Source: CAYFZO01 sp965223735
GTDB taxonomy: Bacteria > Pseudomonadota > Gammaproteobacteria > Poriferisulfidales > Oxydemutatoraceae
Assembly (NCBI GenBank): GCA_965223735.1
Contig: OZ245010.1
Coordinates: 1,612,001-1,676,000, forward strand
DNA: 64,000 nucleotides
Direction of reading: 5' to 3'
Below the pieces are notes generated by a model. The model was not told the origin of the DNA and searched no databases. It saw only the letters and a list, made by a program, of their open reading frames with translations. A program made the position numbers and the translations under genes. This document shows, one piece after another, positions 11,301 to 20,200 of this stretch (position 1 is the first letter of the stretch; every line of letters starts with the position of its first letter).

Positions 11301-13997
11301 GTCGAGACTGCCGTGACCACTGCGACGTTGTCGTGGGTGCCCGCACAAGACCGAGTGACGGAGGGCGGTAAGATTGTCCAGGCCGAGGACGGCAGCCCCT
11401 ACGGCGGCCTGCGTTACAGGGTGGTGATCATGGAGGAGGGTTCAACCTTCTCCCAAACGGTCACGTTCGACGAAGCGCCTTACGAGGATGACAAATATAG
11501 GACCCATGATGCTGGTGGCGGCGGCGCGGGCTACGTTCTGATCAAGGAGGGTGAAGGTGAGGGTAGGCGTGCGGAGTTCCAGATAACGCGGGCGAACGCG
11601 GTGCTGATCCCGGGCAGAACGTACGAGTTCCAGTTGACGGCGACCGACAGGGCGGGCAACCCGCAGGACGGTGCTTTGAAATACGACCCGGTATCGGAGA
11701 AGATGAAGACGGGCGTCGTCGATGACAATGACAACGGCATCCACGACGAACTCGACGCGGTGATTGCGGCGGGCGGTGGACTGGAGCGTTATTGCGGCGG
11801 TGATGAATTCGCCGTCGGCAGCGACGGCGTGCCGAACCGGGTGGAAGTGCGGATCGGGAGAGACTGCCGGGACCGGGATTTCTTCTCGCGGAACGACCAG
11901 GTGCCGGGAGAGCCTGAGTTTGGCGATATCGCTGGGAGGAGGGTAGCCGGGACGGGGCCGATAACGCGGGTCGAGTTGACGGCGCCGGAATGCACCAATT
12001 GCGGGACGCCGACGGCGTATATAAGTAGCGCCACAGTCACCGTCCCGTACACCGAAAATGACTCCGGATGCACCACTAGATCAGGTCGTGCGGGTGTGTC
12101 CGGGCCGGATAATCCGTGCCAGGCGGCGGATGAGGACGGCGACGGCTACGTGCTGCTGGGTTCGTTCACGCGGAATATCCTGTGGGTGGCGGAGAACGAG
12201 TTCGGCTGGGCGAGCGCCGTGGAGGCAATCTACGTCGAGCCGCCGGTGGGCTTTGACCTGAGTATGCAGACGGCGGCGGCGGGCTCGATGAATGTCAGTC
12301 TGCCGGTGTCGGTGGCCGTATCGGATGACGTGTTGAGTTCAGGGTTCATGTTCGAGGTTGAGGTTGGATTGGAGAAGGCGGGGGACGCACAGCTGACCTT
12401 GGATCAGGATAATACGAATGGTGTTGTAGAGGCTATCCTGTCGTCTCCATTGACGACGCAGGAGGTGACGCTGGCGATCGTCCCCGCCTCCTTTACCCAC
12501 GACTTTGTTTTGGCTAACAAGACGGTGGAGGTGAAGGTCTTTGAGCGGCCTGCAAGTGAGGTAGTGTTTGGTTTCGGTGGTCGCAGCCTGCCGCTGTATG
12601 TTCGTCCTGATGGCACATTCTTGCCGCGCGGCAGCGATGAACTCATCTCCCTGACTTTCACCGTCAGTAGTGAGGTGTCCGGGGGGTCATTCATGGTAAA
12701 CATTCGGAGGCACCGCGGGGACGAGTCGCCGTCTTCCGTGTCGTCCAAAACGGTGACGGCTGGCGCAACGGTTGATCTGAGTGAGGAAATTGGAAGCAGT
12801 GGTACTGCTATTGAAGTTGGCGACACGATTGAAGTAAGGGCTTCAACCACGACGGATAACTTTGTTGAAGGCAGGTTCATTGTGGTGGTTGTCGATGGCG
12901 CGACGGATGTCAATGGTAATGGGGTACCAGATTCCAGGGGGGGCGACGTCGGGACGGACGGAAGGCGTCTGCCGGTTGACGGCGCACGCGCGGACAGCGT
13001 GATCAGCGGGCGGGGTGAGTTTGTTGAGGTTTCCGGATCAGAGAGTGATCTGACGTTGGCGCTGGGCGGCTACGCTTATGCCTTGGCTTCGGTCGTGTTG
13101 CACAACCCCGTTCCGGGTATCGGGCCGTTGGAGGGTCTGGATGTGACGGACGTGGCGACCGGTGTGTTTGACTTCAGCATCAAGGTTTCGCCCGGCAGGG
13201 TGGTGGTTGTGTTGATCCCGCTGTTGAGGGAAGCGACGCAACCCTCGCCGGTGTACAAGTTTATGGAAGGTGAATGGGACGAGTTTGCGGTGGTCAACGC
13301 CGATCGGGTGTATAGCGCGCCGGCGCCGTGCCCGTCGTCCAATGCGGGGCGGCAGCCGGACGGGGAGGCGTTTGATCCGGATCAGCACGCATGGCGTTCA
13401 GCGAATGACGGGGTGCGCGAAGGGGATCGTTGTCTGCTGATGCAGATCCAGGACGGGGGCGCTAACGATGCCGACGGGACGGCGAACGGCGTCATCCATG
13501 ACCCGAACGCGCTGGCTGTGGGGTTGCCGCCTTTGGAGCCGGTCATTGGGCCGATGATGGGGACGGTCAGTGCCAGGTCGTCGGCAGAGGTGACGGTTTC
13601 GACGAGGCCGGAGATAATGGACTCCGACCGGCGCGTCAGGATCACGTTGACGTTAGAGCTTGAGCCAACCACCGCGACGGTGTCGGTGAAGTTCAGGGAC
13701 CCTGACAGATCGAGTGAGGATGACGGGAATGTCGGCGATGGCGGCGAGTTCACAGTCGAGTTGACGTCGGACAGGAAGACTCAGGGTTTGATACTGGAAA
13801 ACGCTTCGGGGGATCCGGTTGAGTTCTCATTTGCTGCTGCGCCTTCTTGTGAGGGTTGCGGCGGCGTCGGGGCGGTCGGTAGGCGCGGCGGTGGTGGCGG
13901 TTCGATGGATCCAATCTGGCTGATCCCGCTGGCGCTCGGTCTGTTGCTTCCTCACGTTCAGCGGCGCCGGCGGCGTACGTCTTCAGCCCGGCACTGA
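3192..13997 (+). CDS. Giant secreted surface protein, cadherin/Calx-beta-like (3,601 aa)
   Basis: The protein begins with a signal peptide (LIIWLVAAGLFAALGEVRA, residues 8-26). Residues about 30-640 form a large N-terminal region of unknown fold. Residues about 640-730 look Calx-beta-like and end in EDDDPP. One super-repeat unit follows (about residues 733-2690), made of roughly a dozen beta-sandwich domains with linkers such as NDAPEF, DNEPEI, NDAPVLA and NDPPTV, typical of cadherin-like and tandem-95 adhesin domains. Next comes an FN3-like domain (about 2693-2850, TATLSWVPAQD). Asp/Asn-rich calcium-type loops follow (VVDDNDNGIHDELD, DVNGNGVPDS). The extreme C-terminus has a CEGCG motif, poly-Gly, a hydrophobic stretch (WLIPLALGLLL) and RRRRR, a layout like GlyGly-CTERM sorting tails. 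It is probably exported, processed at the C-terminus and displayed on the surface or secreted as an adhesin or scaffold. The start is the ATGATG 9 nt after the dockerin gene, probably translationally coupled. Confidence 0.88.
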   Translation: MMNNKGLIIWLVAAGLFAALGEVRAQLILPADFSPSVTAPPDDIDPGNLLGYAEARARPRNDCSAGAAICTGVLVVRMDNFKVADGRAEFEIQVRAGQPPQAEPGGISEDKASDGSFTSLGNIGRLVGVYIHFDKAAFSGALSIFETACTRTSLGVFSSWNTTDANHFENVTNTTHINGLTAPASTAFFPEALILANRFPGPSEDFLPVFRWSCPVTASNNDGPARLALEGRSFSQAEQLTGAGSQSETYSMVADNNLWYYPLDSTPSIVNAELGNAQLADGFYIDLWFSEGVYGAPSGATTITPVTAGAFNFLQAQDVSYPAKSPVSDPTVNDTRAMAAPSKVSKPDGGVLAGGETVIRLHYPSDQHPGALFGASELTEEFTIGIQPPASGKTIVDADGNELHGGTDWHMQVFYDRFAPHINRATVGPRSRYIDVTLNKNAKFGIRYNNDDKSTPVITNVAPSPADFVIIHYDSSESTERRLSPSAIQTHDGEDMFGRTFDEGLQALRLVMPDGVYTSDDRVDIRIAEQVKDLRYPSLASVFDVSQKKGTSQFPRTAAPAQVGGLQLRGRERYSIAFTQVLTDQANNLGLITATTLPDSPIENPNIVDEGNDADEGTLWGVLISRPESDAGDVSTIRLSLLREVGPADNSGVSWGHKALGATAFSEVSVDIPEDLIFAAGESAKLFVIRLAENTDTGTGNRRYKIEISVTDTDAQAIEGAASVTVGTNEDDDPPLKLELGDDGRSRTPVSEDRLQDATFALQVVGGALRVIPDDVSVTLDEFGDPTPDGVTDISIVVYLTDASGSIIDFGETRAMSRHLSPLNRPVDDREIITVGGVQYQIELPGALIREPGGGVRASGAMTAVVVGDTPATHAQTLAFLRALRFKLTEDDDDLVDTNAQFDIALAPPIGPGINPRIATAIYYIPILATNDIEYTVAATETSIVEDASLSADSPHILRILRDYDVVETGDTVLPPQIFGVTNVNEGSSGGQLFASNDAGISTSCDEVTGKCVVSFGESPIANRWGTLTFNVAVVDSSGTDGKGTVIPNADGAPMVFTLRVAPGNDAPEFSAPDVAPLAALEEDGSALKVILEGTNGPEESGTPAFTIEARTGVFGLTRLSLTSISGNELTIDPSQVGNACGEGTLTISARESGINGDPAPFNSGGALGTSERVASIAIACTNDPMAIALDPAEDIDVPVGGSTTLAFALSDPDWVNGRYIGRADEIIARGGILTVKLQEGSEDPSALAAAGVDIDFVESDDLTVEAAGTAPDLAPDDPFGHSHGKFNISVSGTRVGSVTRQRVSDVQTFEGDDSDTAVLNRTHFLKIEIDETDVRRGLFEKLINLIEVSSHDHDPYPEVSDRTIVVEFEEADNDRARGLAGSAEVVNTATLPQKINMLGDPPAFLRVSPNSDGDFTESNLQMQSSGVAIVGEVEIGDRNPPGIADDRLALITIGMVFENGGVPQSLTDNLLIKRNEEAGFVPLVSETSVSVGGFGDRRNYNGRIISGRLEFSTGVLGEDASWFKTLLTERLRFKLAADQNDPGATVRFDFTAIPSAGASINLTPAETFVTYTITPQNDPPTGVVQEIPAVDEILPGADAYRTTIISNLSPVERDQIVLEGRHFTLFGRSAQVGNPGISGNPGELVAELVARSRPRLDGEDVTFTYTPQPYRHGTLTFSLRIGDSGGGATTDFGPFTATINPVDNEPEITAPVAVTYDEGAARLIELSGISNGPDEQPASATHPVGMSASISGFLDQDGLAFNVGGQNLRVVGSSVPVTQVTTSMDITGLPDSNGAATITFTATDGTADSGIAGGDTGLSATRDVGVIINPVNDAPVLARAPGAPFSVAPGEATTLKATITDPDIQARLAGFSPGSSELGYRAGSSLTVALDEGSRNAEVDSKAVNIRLVDVLQADGEGFEVDGVVVDDTVVNGVSLIVSRFVSADDLTIRVSRTGVGLIGQIRVTRSTPLAVTTGDNRQILRADVISDNLRQEAMNAFLQAAIEISIDGTDTSIKQDRVVEISFGDAGNDGERGDAGPPKPSNQLAFALASDPVPIITFSAGTLVAFLTEDELKQPRPMIFGDRYGNVTITDVNEDTTNLDPGTASGGSHGAAIASIQVVASAGANGALPDPTWVTDALPLGFSATPNGLAVTLTPTGASTLTSTDDAQAALRALSFRIADGNEDPPETITFEVTLRPVQGVAGINPTNAVGTYTVDVFEINDPPTVDLVKDTVEQDEDDPDGLANTVIIIGSADAIETGQALQQGAARVDASLASSPNNVDGGFESLFTTLPSVNVSRTAIQVTHGTPASGKYGTVGYSFTIQDAGGGDDTSEPFSFTYQVRPVADPIVVTVSGVRDPDLEGTQSLQSTASLTVADGPEENDNISVSVTSFELRRNGDGDRGRSISGADAFAQLANFRMSVDVSGDSTREETLTGVGGDGFEVSSGAILGLLGDLKDGLENFNGIGELRVELMDVPGQDGIQGPGTERSFFLSIAARDDPLELELPEFLVVNAGTSETFIRGVSDPDVDPIALVGVGGGTLAGNNAPYLRDGDTLIVKISAPADASAADKEAVARENSVGVVDNTGAVSLVGEELRYLSDAVGNVKTGRDGSAGVVTPTITFTRSLSSSTATAVLEALAIVVTADSTYSQERDVEVTWVTSRNDGADGLGDGNTGRVSTTETFTMTGDEIPPTLPSDMNVKVETAVTTATLSWVPAQDRVTEGGKIVQAEDGSPYGGLRYRVVIMEEGSTFSQTVTFDEAPYEDDKYRTHDAGGGGAGYVLIKEGEGEGRRAEFQITRANAVLIPGRTYEFQLTATDRAGNPQDGALKYDPVSEKMKTGVVDDNDNGIHDELDAVIAAGGGLERYCGGDEFAVGSDGVPNRVEVRIGRDCRDRDFFSRNDQVPGEPEFGDIAGRRVAGTGPITRVELTAPECTNCGTPTAYISSATVTVPYTENDSGCTTRSGRAGVSGPDNPCQAADEDGDGYVLLGSFTRNILWVAENEFGWASAVEAIYVEPPVGFDLSMQTAAAGSMNVSLPVSVAVSDDVLSSGFMFEVEVGLEKAGDAQLTLDQDNTNGVVEAILSSPLTTQEVTLAIVPASFTHDFVLANKTVEVKVFERPASEVVFGFGGRSLPLYVRPDGTFLPRGSDELISLTFTVSSEVSGGSFMVNIRRHRGDESPSSVSSKTVTAGATVDLSEEIGSSGTAIEVGDTIEVRASTTTDNFVEGRFIVVVVDGATDVNGNGVPDSRGGDVGTDGRRLPVDGARADSVISGRGEFVEVSGSESDLTLALGGYAYALASVVLHNPVPGIGPLEGLDVTDVATGVFDFSIKVSPGRVVVVLIPLLREATQPSPVYKFMEGEWDEFAVVNADRVYSAPAPCPSSNAGRQPDGEAFDPDQHAWRSANDGVREGDRCLLMQIQDGGANDADGTANGVIHDPNALAVGLPPLEPVIGPMMGTVSARSSAEVTVSTRPEIMDSDRRVRITLTLELEPTTATVSVKFRDPDRSSEDDGNVGDGGEFTVELTSDRKTQGLILENASGDPVEFSFAAAPSCEGCGGVGAVGRRGGGGGSMDPIWLIPLALGLLLPHVQRRRRRTSSARH
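5389..11265 (+). repeat. Super-repeat unit, the single copy in giant 1
   Basis: A block of about 5.88 kb runs from the PVSED domain (about 5440) through the DPLELELPEF domain (about 10690) to the FN3-like domain. The same ordered series of domains occurs in the second giant gene as one partial and two full copies. Identity is high but patchy at DNA level, with in-frame insertions and deletions. Confidence 0.8.
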
Positions 13998-14088
13998 CAT
14001 CCGCAGTCGAGGAACTCACGCGGGCGGATCACCTTTCCACACCCCGGGGTTGTCATAATCCCCCGAAACGGTTATAGATCAGCGGTGT

Positions 14089-14094
14089 TATACA
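14089..14094 (+). promoter_or_regulatory. Conserved -10-like TATACA of cassette 2
   Basis: This corresponds to the TATACA at 2255-2260 of cassette 1. The TTGTCA that could serve as -35 in cassette 1 sits here at 14050-14055, 33 bp upstream, too far for sigma70. No good alternative -35 is visible at 16-18 bp. Confidence 0.35.
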
Positions 14095-14207
14095 ATGCGC
14101 ACCCGATGTCTGATGCTGCGCCAGACAACGTTGCCAGTTGAATTTTCCGCATAAGTTTGGCAGACTTAGCAATTCTTCACCCCTGAAACAAGGAGCAGTC
14201 TGAAATA

Positions 14208-15008
14208 ATGTTTTCACGTTCCGCATGTCCTGTTTTGCGGTCTTGCACCCAGCGGCGTGCGGTGTTTGCGTTGTCGGCGATATTGGTCGCGCTGGCGTTT
14301 GCAGGTCAGGCGTGGGGGCAGGCGGCGTGTGGAACAGAGATGGCAAACACCCTGGCTGTAAACAGACTCGTTCCGGCCTCGTCTGAAGCAGCTTATCCAA
14401 CGGTCGCTAATGTGACGCATGCATCTGTGGATACGAATGAGATGGTTCCAGAGAATGTGGTGGACTGGGTGTTGGTTCAGTTGCGGATTGTCAGTAAGGA
14501 CGCCGGGGTGCCTGTGGGGAACGCGAGAGCTGGCGCCACGATCGTCACCAAGGCAGGGTTTCTGAACAAAGACGGGAGTATCGTGGATGCATCCGACCCA
14601 CAGGGGGGTGTGCTTTCATTTGAAGGCTTGGATTTCACCCCCGACACGCATGATGCTTATGTGGCGGTGAAGCACCGCAACCATTTGGCGATCATCGCCT
14701 CGGAGACGGTATCGACGAGCGGCGACAGTAAGGTGGATTATGTATATGAATTTAACACGGTGGAGAAAGTATTCAGGGGAGCCATTGCGGTAAAGCAGGT
14801 AGGTGGTTGCCCGGTAATGCTGGCCGGGGATGCGAACAACGACAATGGGGTGGACGCGACGGACTTGAGCGGGTTTGTGGTTCCCGATATTGGTCGTGGT
14901 GGTTATCGCAATTCGGATGTGAATATGGACGCAGGTACGGATGCGACGGACTTGAGCGGATTTGTGGTGCCGAACGTGGGAAAAGGTGGCCAGTTGTCTG
15001 CATTTTGA
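14208..15008 (+). CDS. Secreted protein with C-terminal dockerin-like domain (copy 2)
   Basis: This is a 266-residue duplicate of the protein encoded at 2382-3182. Residues 14-16 are TQR instead of QLW and residue 40 is Ala instead of Thr. All other residues are identical, including both calcium loops (D208 to D219 and D237 to D248). Such near-identity at DNA level, next to giants that differ greatly in length, points to recent duplication or gene conversion. A GGAG lies about 13 nt before the ATG, as in copy 1. The next gene starts 9 nt after the stop. The probable role is an exported partner of the downstream giant protein, inferred from the domain and the conserved pairing. Confidence 0.85.
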   Translation: MFSRSACPVLRSCTQRRAVFALSAILVALAFAGQAWGQAACGTEMANTLAVNRLVPASSEAAYPTVANVTHASVDTNEMVPENVVDWVLVQLRIVSKDAGVPVGNARAGATIVTKAGFLNKDGSIVDASDPQGGVLSFEGLDFTPDTHDAYVAVKHRNHLAIIASETVSTSGDSKVDYVYEFNTVEKVFRGAIAVKQVGGCPVMLAGDANNDNGVDATDLSGFVVPDIGRGGYRNSDVNMDAGTDATDLSGFVVPNVGKGGQLSAF

Positions 15009-17220
15009 TATGATAAGATGATGAATAATAAAGGTTTAATAATCTGGTTGGTGGCGGCAGGTCTGTTTGCTGCTTTGGGTGAGGTGAGAGCGCAGTTGAT
15101 ATTGCCGGCGGATTTTTCTCCCAGCGTCACGGCTCCTCCTGATGATATAGACCCGGGGAATCTTTTGGGATATGCCGAGGCGCGAGCGCGTCCGCGGAAC
15201 GACTGTTCGGCTGGTGCTGCTATCTGTACGGGGGTGTTAGTGGTGCGGATGGACAATTTCAAGGTGGCGGATGGCCGTGCAGAGTTTGAGATACAGGTCA
15301 GAGCGGGTCAGCCGCCGCAGGCGGAGCCGGGGGGTATCAGCGAGGATAAGGCGTCTGACGGGAGTTTCACCAGTCTTGGCAACATCGGGCGGTTGGTAGG
15401 GGTTTATATTCATTTCGACAAGGCGGCGTTCAGTGGGGCGTTGAGCATATTTAAGACCGCCTGCACCCGGACGTCACTGGGTGTTTTCAGTTCATGGAAT
15501 ACCACCGATGCTAACCACTTTGAAAATGTAACCAATACAACTCATATAAACGGTTTGACGGCGCCTGCCTCCACCGCGTTTCTTCCTGAGGCACTCATAT
15601 TAGCAAACCGTTTTCCGGGGCCTTCGGAGGATTTTCTGCCGGTGTTCAGGTGGAGTTGTCCGGTCACGGCGTCGAACAATGACGGGCCGGCGAGATTGGC
15701 GTTGGAGGGACGGAGTTTTTCCCAAGCTGAGCAATTAACGGGGGCCGGCTCACAGAGCGAGACTTACAGCATGGTAGCGGACAACAACCTGTGGTATTAC
15801 CCGCTGGACAGCACGCCGTCGATTGTTAATGCGGAGTTGGGCAACGCACAACTGGCCGACGGATTTTATATTGACCTGTGGTTCAGCGAGGGGGTTTACG
15901 GCGCGCCGTCGGGCGCCACCACCATCACTCCTGTCACCGCGGGCGCTTTCAACTTTCTGCAGGCTCAGGACGTGTCCTATCCGGCCAAAAGCCCGGTTTC
16001 AGACCCGACCGTTAACGACACCCGCGCCATGGCGGCACCGAGCAAGGTGAGCAAGCCGGATGGCGGCGTTTTGGCTGGCGGCGAGACGGTGATCCGTTTG
16101 CATTACCCGTCTGACCAACACCCGGGCGCCCTCTTCGGTGCATCCGAACTCACCGAGGAGTTCACAATCGGTATCCAGCCGCCGGCATCGGGCAAGACGA
16201 TTGTTGACGCGGACGGGAATGAATTGCACGGCGGCACCGACTGGCACATGCAGGTTTTTTACGACCGCTTCGCGCCCCATATCAACCGTGCGACGGTCGG
16301 CCCTCGGAGCCGATATATTGACGTGACCCTGAACAAGAATGCCAAGTTCGGGATCAGGTATAACAACGACGACAAGTCAACGCCGGTGATTACGAACGTC
16401 GCCCCTTCGCCGGCTGATTTCGTGATCATTCACTATGACAGCAGCGAAAGCACGGAGCGGCGTCTTTCCCCTTCAGCTATACAGACACACGACGGGGAAG
16501 ACATGTCCGGCCGGACGTTCGATGAGGGGTTGCAGGCATTGAGGCTGGTGATGCCGGACGGCGATTACGATTCGAGTGACCGGGTGGATATTCGGATTGC
16601 GGAGCAAGTGAAAGAGCTGCGCTATCCGAGCTTGGGGTCGGTATTCGACGTGAGCCAGAAGAAGGGCACATCGCAGTTTCCGCGCACCGCCGCGCCGGCA
16701 CAGGTCGGGGGATTGCAGTTGAGGGGCCGGGAGCGTTATTCAATCGCGTTCACCCAGGTGCTGACGGATCAGGCGAACAATCTGGGTTTGATAACGGCGA
16801 CGACGTTGCCCGACTCCCCCATCGAGAACCCGAACATAGTGGATGAGGGGAATGACGCGGACGAGGGGACGCTGTGGGGCGTTTTGATTTCAAGGCCGGA
16901 GAGTGACGCGGGCGATGTTTCAACAATCAGGCTGTCCCTGTTGCGCGAGGTAGGCCCTGCGGACAATTCGGGCGTTTCGTGGGGACACAAGGCGCTTGGT
17001 GCGACAGCTTTTAGCGAAGTTTCGGTGGACATTCCGGAGGACTTGATTTTCGCGGCGGGTGAAAGCGCAAAACTGTTTGTCATCAGATTGGCGGAGAACA
17101 CGGACACGGGGACGGGCAACCGCCGTTACAAGATCGAGATCTCCGTGACCGATACCGACGCACAGGCTATCGAGGGTGCCGCGTCGGTGACCGTGGGAAC
17201 CAACGAAGACGATGATGTGC
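14208..17220 (+). repeat. Near-identical duplicated 5' block, copy 2
   Basis: This is the counterpart of 2382-5394, displaced by 11,826 bp. Differences include IFK/IFE, FLP/FFP and a short cluster around 16560-16640 of the giant gene. Confidence 0.9.
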
Positions 17221-20200
17221 CGGCTTTCCTCAGCGTGCTTCCGAATCCCGACGACGGTGACTTCACTGAAAGTAATCTGCAGACGCAGATGTCGGGGGTT
17301 TCGATCGTGCACCCCTCAACGGCTATCCACCAGATAGTGGATATCAACCCGCCGGGCATCACCGATGATCGGTTCAGACAATTCATCATTGAAATGGTGT
17401 TCGAGAATGGCGGTGTTCCCCAGTCTCTTACTGACAACTTGCTTATCAAGGAGAGCAGGGTGGTGGATTTTGTACCATTAGAGCCCAGCGGGCAGCAGGT
17501 TAGTATCGGCAGGGGGAGTGAAGAACGATCGCTTGGCGCGAATGTCAGGGACGGGCGTCTCGAATTTGACGCGGACCCATCAGGAGGAATAGACGCATCA
17601 TGGTTCAAGACGCTACTGACAGAGCGTCTGAGGTTCAAATTGGCGGATGGCCAGAATGACCCGGGCGAGACGGTGCGATTCATCTTTACCGCCACACCTG
17701 CTGAGCGCTCTCCCAACCAGACGCCGGCGGAAACGTCCGTTACCTACACCATCACACCGCAGAACGACCTGCCGACGGGTGTTGCGCAGGACATTCCCGC
17801 CGTGAATGAAGCCGCCTCCGATGACATTGGGCAGACAGTGACAGTGGTGAACAACCTGTCTGCGGTTGAAAGTGGGCAGGTGATCAGCAGCGTCACGCTT
17901 AACGAAGTGGGAGTACAGGTTAATAATCCCGGGGTGAGTAACGCCACAGCTGAGCTTTTCAGTGTGAATCCGGCAGTCAGTCTTTCAGGAGGGGATTCCG
18001 TAGAATTGGTATACGCCCCGAGAGCCTATCGACATGGGACTTTGACGTTCTCCGTGCAGGTTGGAGACTCCGACGGCGCTACAGCCGACTTTGGTCCGTT
18101 CACGATAACGATCAACCCCGTCGATAATGAGCCGGAGATTACCGCGCCCGTTGCTGTAACTTATGATGAATATGATGAAGGTGCTGCACGACTGATTGAG
18201 TTGAGCGACATAAGCAACGGCCCTGATGAGCAGCCTGTGTCGGCGGATCACCCCGTCGTGATGTCGGCGTCATTTGACGGTTTTCTGGATCAGGATGGCG
18301 TGGAGTTCAATGTAGGCGGTCAAGACCTCCGCGTTGCTGACTCGTCGGTTCCGGTGACTCAGGTCACGACTTCGATGGATATCACCGGCCTGCCTAATAG
18401 CAATGGTGCGGCAACGATCACCTTCACGGCGACGGACGGCACGGCGGATTCAGGTATCGCAGGTGGCGACACCGGGCTATCGGCAACCCGTGAAGTCTTG
18501 GCGATCATCAACCCGGTCAACGATGCGCCGGTTCTGGCGCAGGCGCCCGGCGCCCCATTCAGCGTCGCGCCGGGTGAAGCAACCACGCTGAAGGCGACCA
18601 TCACGGACCCGGATATACAGGCGCGCTTGGCGGGGTTTTCACCGGGATCGTCCGAACTGGGGTATCGCGCAGGTTCTGCATTGACCGTGGCGCTTGACGA
18701 GGGGTCACGAAATGCCGAGGTGGACAGTAAGGCGGTGAACATTCGGTTGGTGGATGCCCTGAAAGCAGACGGCGGCCGTCTTGAAGTTGGCGGCGTCGAG
18801 CTCACAGTTTTCCGTTTTGTCAGCGCGGATGATCTCACCATCATCGCCGGCAGCGGCAGCACGGACTTCGGGCAGATCAAAGTGACGCGCTCGACGCCGC
18901 CGGCGGTGACCACCGGCGACAACCGGCAGATTCTGAGGGCCGACGTCGTGACGAGCAATCTGCGCCAGGAAGCCATGAACGCTTTCCTGCAAGCCGCCAT
19001 AATGATCTCGATAGACGACACCGATACAAGCATCAGACAGGACCGCGTGGTTGAGATCAGTTTTTGGGACCAGGGCAATGACGGCGAAGGGGGCGATGCG
19101 GGCCCCCCGATGCCTTCAAATCAGTTGGCATTTGCGTTGACCTCTGATCCGGCTCCGGTCATTACGTTTGGCGCTGCGGTAACTCTGACTGAAGACGAGT
19201 TGAAGCAACCGCAAGTGATATTCGCCAACACAACGATCACGGATGTCAATGAAGACACCAGTCTTGACCCCGGAACGGCTTCGGGTGGATCTCATGGCGC
19301 TGCAATCGCGAGTATTCAAGTCGTCGCCTCAGCCGGGGCGAACGGGGCTCTGCCCGATCCCACGTGGGTGACGGATGCTTTGCCGTCGGGGTTTAGTGCA
19401 GCACCGAACGGCCTCGCGGTAGCGCTGACGCCGACCGGCGCCTCCACCTTGACTTCAACGGGCGGCGCGCAGGCGGCTTTGAGGGCGTTGAGTTTCAGGA
19501 TAGCGGATGACAATCAAGACCCGCCGGAGACGATAACGTTTGAAGTCACCTTGAGGCCGGTTCAGGACGTGGCAGGCATCAACCCGACCAACGCAGTGGG
19601 GACTTACACGGTGGAGGTGACTGACATCAATGATCGTCCGACGGTTGAGCTCGATATAGATACAGTTAGTCAGGATGAAGACGACCCGAGTGGTTTGGCT
19701 AACACGGTGATAACTATCGGCAGCGCCGACGCCATAGAGACGGGACAGGCGTTGCAGCAGGGAGCAGCAACCCTTGTTGCTGCAAGTCTTACGAGCACCC
19801 CAAACAATGTTGATGGGAGGCTCGAGAGCCTGTTCACAACCTCGCCGTCAGTCAATGTGAGCAGGACGGAAATACAAGTGACTCATGGAACACCGGCTCC
19901 CGGTAAGTACGGAATTGTCGAGTACAGTTTCACGGTTCAGGACGCCGGCGGGGGCGATAGCGATACGTCAGAACCATTTTCGTTCACTTACCAAGTCCGC
20001 CCGGTGGCAGACCCGATAGTGGTGACAGTCTCGGTGCCCCGCGCGCCCGATCCTGAGGGCACTACTCAGTCGCTTCAAAGCACTGCTTCTTTGACCGTAG
20101 CCGACGGGCCGGAAGAGAACGACGACATAAGCGTTTCAGTCACCGGTTTTGAATTGTGGCGCAATGGGGACCGGGGCAGATCAATTTCCGGTGCGGATGC

